Assembly: GCA_027019165.1 (NCBI GenBank)
Contig: JALUXC010000024.1
Location: 62,001-126,000, forward strand
Direction of reading: 5' to 3'
Source of the DNA: Pseudophaeobacter sp.
Lineage (GTDB): Bacteria > Pseudomonadota > Alphaproteobacteria > Rhodobacterales > Rhodobacteraceae
Length of the DNA: 64,000 nt
Positions 58,736 through 64,000 of this stretch are shown in pieces. How positions within the stretch are numbered: position 1 is the stretch's first letter; each line of letters starts with the position of its first letter. The notes under the pieces were generated by a model. The model was not told the origin of the DNA, ran no database searches, and saw nothing but the letters and a program-made list of their open reading frames with translations. Made by a program: the position numbers and the translations under genes.

Positions 58736-59767
58736 ATGGACGCCATAATCCTTCAAATCCTAAACGGGCTCGACAAGGGCTCGGCCTATGCGCTGATTGC
58801 GCTGGGGCTAACACTCATCTTCGGCACATTGGGCGTTGTGAACTTCGCCCATGGCGCCCTGTTCATGATCGGTGCCTTCTGTGCAGTGACGCTGAGCCGT
58901 ATCCTGACGCTGAGCCACACAATCATCGACGAAACCCAAAAAGACTTCCTCGGCAATCCGCTGAAAGTAGACGTGCCTTACGTGCACGACATCTTTGGTG
59001 TGTCTGCTGGCAATGCCATCATAGACTGGGCCGTGCCGCTGTCAGTGCTCTTTGCGATCCCGATCATGATCCTTGTCGGTGTCATCATGGAGCGCGGGCT
59101 GATCAAGCACTTCTACAAGCGCCCCCACGCCGACCAGATTCTGGTGACCTTTGGTCTCGCCATCGTTTTGCAAGAGGTAATCAAGTACTTCTATGGCGCC
59201 AACCCGATTCCGACCCCGGCGCCCGAAGCGTTCAAGGGCTCTTTGGATTTCGGGGCGATTATAGGCTTTGACCCCAATATCATCATCTATCCCTACTGGC
59301 GGATCATCTACTTTGCCTTTGCGGCCGTGATCATCGGCGGGGTCTTTGCATTCCTGCAATTCACCACCTTCGGGATGGTTGTGCGCGCAGGCATGGCCGA
59401 CCGCGAGACCGTGGGCCTTTTGGGCATCAACATCGACCGTCGTTTCACCATCATGTTCGGCATCGCCGCCGCTGTGGCGGGGCTTGCCGGCGTCATGTAC
59501 ACACCGATCAACTCTCCCAACTATCACATGGGCATGGACTTCCTTGTGCTGTCCTTCGTGGTTGTGGTCGTCGGCGGCATGGGCTCTTTGCCCGGCGCGG
59601 TTCTGGCGGGCTTCCTTCTGGGCGTGCTTGAGAGCTTTGCCTCGATGCGTGAAGTGATCGACATCATCCCCGGCATCAACCAGGTCATCATCTATCTGGT
59701 CGCCATCATCATTCTGCTGACCCGTCCGCGTGGCCTGATGGGCCGTAAAGGCGTGATGGAGGAGTAA
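58736..59767 (+). CDS. Branched-chain amino acid/urea-type ABC permease (LivH-like)
   Basis: [61 protein letters not shown]. Confidence 0.93.
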   Translation: MDAIILQILNGLDKGSAYALIALGLTLIFGTLGVVNFAHGALFMIGAFCAVTLSRILTLSHTIIDETQKDFLGNPLKVDVPYVHDIFGVSAGNAIIDWAVPLSVLFAIPIMILVGVIMERGLIKHFYKRPHADQILVTFGLAIVLQEVIKYFYGANPIPTPAPEAFKGSLDFGAIIGFDPNIIIYPYWRIIYFAFAAVIIGGVFAFLQFTTFGMVVRAGMADRETVGLLGINIDRRFTIMFGIAAAVAGLAGVMYTPINSPNYHMGMDFLVLSFVVVVVGGMGSLPGAVLAGFLLGVLESFASMREVIDIIPGINQVIIYLVAIIILLTRPRGLMGRKGVMEE

Positions 59768-59771
59768 CAGC

Positions 59772-60974
59772 ATGTTCAATCTGGAAAAATCGGATCTTAC
59801 CCTACTGATCGCAGTGGCGGTACTGACCCTGTTCGCACCCTTCATCCTGAATCCCTTCCCCGCCGACAGCGCCATGGCGCAGTTCAACGCCGGCTATCCC
59901 GACCTGATGCAGCGGTTCGTGATCTTCGGGATCTTTGCCATCGGGTTCAACATCCTCTTTGGCCTCACCGGCTACCTCTCGTTCGGCCATGCGGCCTTCC
60001 TGGGGGTCGGCTCCTACGCGGCCGTCTGGATGTTCAAACTGCTGAGCATGAACGTCATCCCCGCCATCATCCTGTCGGTGATCGTGGCTGGATTGTTCTC
60101 GCTCCTGATTGGTTTCATCAGCCTGCGGCGTTCGGGAATCTACTTTTCGATCCTGACGCTGGCCTTTGCGCAGATGATGTTTGCCTTGGCCTATTCGGTT
60201 CTGACACCCATCACCGGCGGTGAAACCGGGCTGCAGCTGGCGCTGGACGATCCGCGGATCTTTGGTCAAAGCCAGACACCTGAAGGCAACATCCCCGTAC
60301 CCGGCCTGTTTGGCCTTGAGATGCGGGACAGCTTTGATCTTGCCATTGGCAGCTGGGTCTTCACTTTCAACATCGGCTACTACTTCTGCGCACTGGTGCT
60401 GATCGCCTCCTTCTATCTGGCGATCCGCATCTTCCGCTCGCCCTTTGGCATGATGCTGCGGGCGGTGAAGTCGAACCAGCAACGAATGAACTACACCGGT
60501 CTGAACACCCGGCCCTACACCCTTGCGGCCTTTGTGATCTCGGGCATGTATGCCGGTCTCGCTGGTGGCCTGATGGCCTCGATGGACCCGCTGGCAGGCG
60601 CCGAGCGCATGCAGTGGACTGCATCCGGTGAAGTCGTTCTGATGACCATCCTCGGCGGTGCGGGCACCCTGATCGGACCGGTCCTGGGTGCGGGCTTCAT
60701 CAAGTATTTCGAGAACATCTTCTCGAAGATCAACGCCACCATCCTGCACGAATGGTTCGCCTTCCTGCCCGATGGGCTTGAGGACTTCATCGTGGCGATC
60801 CTTTACCCGTTCATCGGCAAAGGCTGGCACCTGACGCTTGGCATCCTGTTCATGATGGTTGTGATCTTCCTGCCCGGTGGCCTGGTCGAAGGCGGTCAGC
60901 GCATCGCGGCCTGGATCAAAGGTCGAAAGGCCGGCAAAACCACTGCCGGCGGCAAAACCGAACCTGCGGAATAA
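59772..60974 (+). CDS. Branched-chain amino acid/urea-type ABC permease (LivM-like)
   Basis: [64 protein letters not shown]. Confidence 0.93.
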   Translation: MFNLEKSDLTLLIAVAVLTLFAPFILNPFPADSAMAQFNAGYPDLMQRFVIFGIFAIGFNILFGLTGYLSFGHAAFLGVGSYAAVWMFKLLSMNVIPAIILSVIVAGLFSLLIGFISLRRSGIYFSILTLAFAQMMFALAYSVLTPITGGETGLQLALDDPRIFGQSQTPEGNIPVPGLFGLEMRDSFDLAIGSWVFTFNIGYYFCALVLIASFYLAIRIFRSPFGMMLRAVKSNQQRMNYTGLNTRPYTLAAFVISGMYAGLAGGLMASMDPLAGAERMQWTASGEVVLMTILGGAGTLIGPVLGAGFIKYFENIFSKINATILHEWFAFLPDGLEDFIVAILYPFIGKGWHLTLGILFMMVVIFLPGGLVEGGQRIAAWIKGRKAGKTTAGGKTEPAE

Positions 60975-60986
60975 GGAACCTTTCAT

Positions 60987-61742
60987 ATGGGTATTCTCGA
61001 AGTCAAAAACGTAGGTAAGCGGTTCGGCGGCCTTCAGGCGCTGTCGGATGTGAACCTCAGCGTCAAGGAAAACTCGGTCCATGCCATCATCGGACCAAAC
61101 GGTGCGGGCAAGTCGACCCTGTTGAACTGCCTGGTGGGCAAGCTGATCCCCGACACCGGATCAGTCATGTTCGACGGGCAGTCGGTTCTGGGACGCGCGC
61201 CTTATGAAATCAACCAGATGGGCATTTCCCGCGTGTTCCAGACGCCCGAGATCTTTGGTGATCTCACGGTCATGGAAAACATGCTGATCCCCTGCTTTGC
61301 AAAACGGGACGGCGCGTTTGAGCTGAACGCAATCCGTTCCATTTCAGAGCAAAAGGACGTGCTTGAAAAAGCCGAACAGATGCTGGTTGAGATGAACATG
61401 GCGGACAAGCGGCACATGCATGCCGCCGCCATGTCGCGTGGTGACAAGCGGCGCCTTGAGATCGGCATGTGCCTGTCTCAGGAACCGCGTCTTCTGTTGC
61501 TGGACGAGCCCACCGCCGGCATGGCGCGGGCCGACACCAACAATACCATCGATCTGCTGAAACAGATCTCGGAAGAGCGCGACATCACCATCGCAATCAT
61601 CGAACACGACATGCATGTGGTGTTCAGCCTTGCCAACCGGATCACCGTTCTGGCCCAGGGGACCCCCCTGGTCGAGGACGATCCGGAAAACATCCGCGGC
61701 AATCCCAAGGTGCGCGAAGCGTACCTGGGCGAAAGCGCATAA
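60987..61742 (+). CDS. ABC ATP-binding protein (LivG-like)
   Basis: GPNGAGKSTLLNCLVG; RGDKRRLEIGMCLSQEPRLLLLDEPTAGM. Confidence 0.95.
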   Translation: MGILEVKNVGKRFGGLQALSDVNLSVKENSVHAIIGPNGAGKSTLLNCLVGKLIPDTGSVMFDGQSVLGRAPYEINQMGISRVFQTPEIFGDLTVMENMLIPCFAKRDGAFELNAIRSISEQKDVLEKAEQMLVEMNMADKRHMHAAAMSRGDKRRLEIGMCLSQEPRLLLLDEPTAGMARADTNNTIDLLKQISEERDITIAIIEHDMHVVFSLANRITVLAQGTPLVEDDPENIRGNPKVREAYLGESA

Positions 61743-61754
61743 GGAGAGAGACAG

Positions 61755-62510
61755 ATGAACGTCAAACCGGATTTCTCCAAGAACGCCAACCATGCGACCA
61801 CGGCTCCTGCCTTTCTTTCGGTCTGGGACATGCACGCCTACTATGGCGAGAGCTACATCGTGCAGGGCATCAACTTCAACGTCCACGAAGGCGAGATCCT
61901 CGCGCTTCTGGGCCGCAACGGAGCGGGCAAGACCTCGACCCTGCGCTCGATCGCGCGTATCGGCGATCCTCAGGTGACTCAGGGCGAGATCTGGCTCGAC
62001 CACCAGCCTTTGCACCTCATGTCGAGCCACGAGGCCGCGACTGCCGGTCTCGGTCTTGTCCCCGAAGATCGCCGCATCATCCCCGGTCTCACGGTTGAGG
62101 AAAACCTGCAGCTCGCCCAGATCGCCCCGCCCATCGGCTGGTCGATTGAGCGCCTTTACGATCTGTTCCCGAGACTTGGCGAGCGGCGCAAACAGGAAGG
62201 CGTGACGCTTTCGGGCGGTGAGCAGCAGATGCTGGCGATTGCACGCGCCCTCGCCCGTGACATCAAGGTGCTGCTGCTCGATGAACCCTATGAAGGCCTT
62301 GCGCCGGTGATCGTGGATGAGATCGAAAAGACCCTCATCCACATCAAGGAACAGGGCATGACCACGATTCTGGTGGAGCAGAACGCCGTGCGTGCGCTTG
62401 AACTGGCAGACCGGGCCGTCATCCTCGACACCGGCGGGATCGTCTTTGACGGCACAGCATCGGAAGTTCTGGAAAACGCAGAGCTGCGCGCCGAATACCT
62501 GGCGATCTGA
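61755..62510 (+). CDS. ABC ATP-binding protein (LivF-like)
   Basis: GRNGAGKTSTLRSIA; LSGGEQQMLAIARALARDIKVLLLDEPYEGLAP. Confidence 0.95.
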   Translation: MNVKPDFSKNANHATTAPAFLSVWDMHAYYGESYIVQGINFNVHEGEILALLGRNGAGKTSTLRSIARIGDPQVTQGEIWLDHQPLHLMSSHEAATAGLGLVPEDRRIIPGLTVEENLQLAQIAPPIGWSIERLYDLFPRLGERRKQEGVTLSGGEQQMLAIARALARDIKVLLLDEPYEGLAPVIVDEIEKTLIHIKEQGMTTILVEQNAVRALELADRAVILDTGGIVFDGTASEVLENAELRAEYLAI

Positions 62511-62559
62511 TTTCCTATCCCCCGCGCAATGGCCCTTTGGCCAGTGCGGACACCTTTTG

Positions 62560-62594
62560 ATGGGTCGGCTCCAGTGGAACCGGCCCATTTTTTT
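62560..62594 (+). terminator. Intrinsic terminator after livF-like gene
   Basis: ATGGGTCGG...CCGGCCCAT followed by T run. Confidence 0.75.
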
Positions 62595-62753
62595 GCAAAG
62601 GCTCCATTTTCGCGCATAAACCGGAGTTATAGAGCAATGGCGACAGAGCGCCGTGCAACTCTCCGCCTATTCTCGATCCCTGCTTTCCTTCTGATGTTGG
62701 TGCCACAGCGCCCGCAGAATCCATGGGCCACACCAAACTCAAGGAGAGAAAAA

Positions 62754-63002
62754 ATGATCGCACGTTCCGCAAAAGCCCTCGCCCTGGCCGTCATGCTTCC
62801 TGTTGCGGCCTTTGCCTCGGACGGCAAGCCAAGCGCCGAAGTCGAAGCCAAAATCCGCACCACCCTGACCGAACAGGGCTACGAGGTCCGCAAGATCGAA
62901 AAGGAAGACGGTCTTTATGAAGCCTATGCCATCAAGGATGGAAAGAAGCTCGAGATCTACATGAACGACAAGATGGAAATCATCCGCGTCAAGGAAGACT
63001 GA
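62754..63002 (+). CDS. PepSY domain-containing small secreted protein
   Basis: Signal peptide; EAKIRTTLTEQGYEVRKIEKEDGLYEAYAIKDGKKLEIYMNDKMEIIRVKED. Confidence 0.88.
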   Translation: MIARSAKALALAVMLPVAAFASDGKPSAEVEAKIRTTLTEQGYEVRKIEKEDGLYEAYAIKDGKKLEIYMNDKMEIIRVKED

Positions 63003-63074
63003 TCGGTTCTTCGCACGCCCACGGCAGGCGCGGCCCAGTCCCGCCCTGCGCTTTCCAAACAACAGGAGACGGCC

Positions 63075-63617
63075 ATGCAACGTCACTATGTCTGGGACCC
63101 GATGGTGCGAGTGTTCCACTGGTCCCTTGTGATCCTCTTCACCCTGAATGCGCTGGTCATCGACCCGGATGCGAAGCTCCACGAGACCTTTGGCTATGTG
63201 ATCATGGGCCTTGTCGCCCTTCGGCTGATCTGGGGAGTGATCGGCAGCCGCTATGCCCGTTTCACCAGCTTTCTGCCCAGTCCCTCTGGCGCGGTGGGGC
63301 AGCTGACCGAAATCGCCACCGGGCGCACAAATGCGCACATGGGGCACTCCCCCCTTGGGGCATTGATGATCTACAATCTCATTCTCACCCTTATCGGGAT
63401 CGGGGTCAGCGGCTATCTGATGACCACCGACATGTTCTGGGGCACGGAATGGCCCGAAGAGCTGCACGAAGCGCTCGTGACCTGGGCCGAAATCTCGGTC
63501 GGGCTGCATGTGGGCGCGGTCATTTTCGAAAGCCGCCGCACGCGGATCAATCTGGCCCGCGCGATGATCACCGGCTACAAGGAGATGCCGACATCACAAG
63601 CGGAGCAGAGGTCTTGA
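63075..63617 (+). CDS. Cytochrome b561/b-type membrane protein
   Basis: YVWDPMVRVFHWSLVILFTLNAL; KLHETFGYVIMGLVALRLIWGVIGSRYARF; VGLHVGAVIFESRRTRINLARAMITG. Confidence 0.92.
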   Translation: MQRHYVWDPMVRVFHWSLVILFTLNALVIDPDAKLHETFGYVIMGLVALRLIWGVIGSRYARFTSFLPSPSGAVGQLTEIATGRTNAHMGHSPLGALMIYNLILTLIGIGVSGYLMTTDMFWGTEWPEELHEALVTWAEISVGLHVGAVIFESRRTRINLARAMITGYKEMPTSQAEQRS

Positions 63618-64000
63618 GCAGCAGCCGAACCGATCCGGCCCAACCCGCCGTCCTGATCGCCCTCATCGTCGTGCAGTCCATCTGCGCGGCGATCTTCCTT
63701 GGTGACATTGTGGCGGACCTTTGGATGCCCGAAGCCATGGAAACCGAGGGCCGCCACGCCTTCATAGAAGCCATCGCCACCTTTGGCCTGATCGCCGCCA
63801 TTGCGGTCGAGGGGCGCATCCTGATGTGGCTCCTACGGCGCAAGGCCCACCTTGAGGACAGCCTGCGCAGCGCCCAAGGCGCCATTCAGGAGGTGATTGA
63901 TACAGAGTTCACAGCCTGGAGCCTCACTCCCGCGGAACGGGATGTGGCGACCTTCCTGGTCAAGGGACTCAGCACAGCCGAAATCGCCCAGATGCGCGGC
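63614..64000 (+). CDS. Membrane-anchored LuxR-type regulator, truncated by window edge
   Basis: Open frame from TTG at 63614 to window end; two hydrophobic segments then LTPAERDVATFLVKGLSTAEIAQMRG (start of GerE/LuxR HTH). Confidence 0.75.
   Translation, partial: MSSSRTDPAQPAVLIALIVVQSICAAIFLGDIVADLWMPEAMETEGRHAFIEAIATFGLIAAIAVEGRILMWLLRRKAHLEDSLRSAQGAIQEVIDTEFTAWSLTPAERDVATFLVKGLSTAEIAQMRG

Noticed and set aside
59802-61082. 426-aa ORF antisense to the LivM-like gene
   Set aside because: Shadow ORF; low-complexity charged translation.
1-64000. CRISPR arrays, rRNA operons, transposases, complete prophage
   Set aside because: Looked for repeat-spacer periodicity, rRNA signatures and transposase/integrase ORFs; none seen. 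Only the small dusA insertion shows mobile-element structure.

Overview
The window is about 64 kb from an alphaproteobacterial chromosome, most likely Rhodobacterales/Roseobacter-group judging by protein character; no database search was possible. From start to end it contains: a ccmI 3' end, ruvX, a DUF1289 gene and dusA; a 1.44-kb AT-rich insertion at the 5' end of dusA bounded by 29-bp direct repeats, carrying one uncharacterised gene and no integrase; a ~14-kb catabolic cluster (two FAD monooxygenases, cyclase, LysR, VOC/extradiol-like protein, Rieske protein, outer-membrane protein, FAH hydrolase, SDR, MoaF-like, SMP-30, C-C-hydrolase-like alpha/beta hydrolase) flanked by the two halves of a TRAP transporter; tRNA-Ser(GGA); a globin-coupled chemoreceptor; a second TRAP transporter; an acetate block (acs, adk, DUF4212/actP-like symporter, CBS/DUF294 nucleotidyltransferase, membrane-anchored DEDDh exonuclease); a reductive pyrimidine catabolism locus with a RutR-like regulator and matching operators; a cupin, RidA and GapR; a persulfide/thiosulfate-type operon; a FliM/SpoA-like gene with a Gly/Asp repeat tail; an SSS-domain histidine kinase, response regulator and ScfR-like regulator; a urea/amide/branched-chain amino-acid-type ABC transporter; PepSY, cytochrome b561 and a truncated membrane LuxR-type regulator. 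The strongest candidates for something undescribed are the integrase-less dusA mini-island with a possible Ntn-hydrolase-like cargo, the sensor-exonuclease/CBS-nucleotidyltransferase/symporter module, and the unassigned aromatic or heteroaromatic catabolic cluster.
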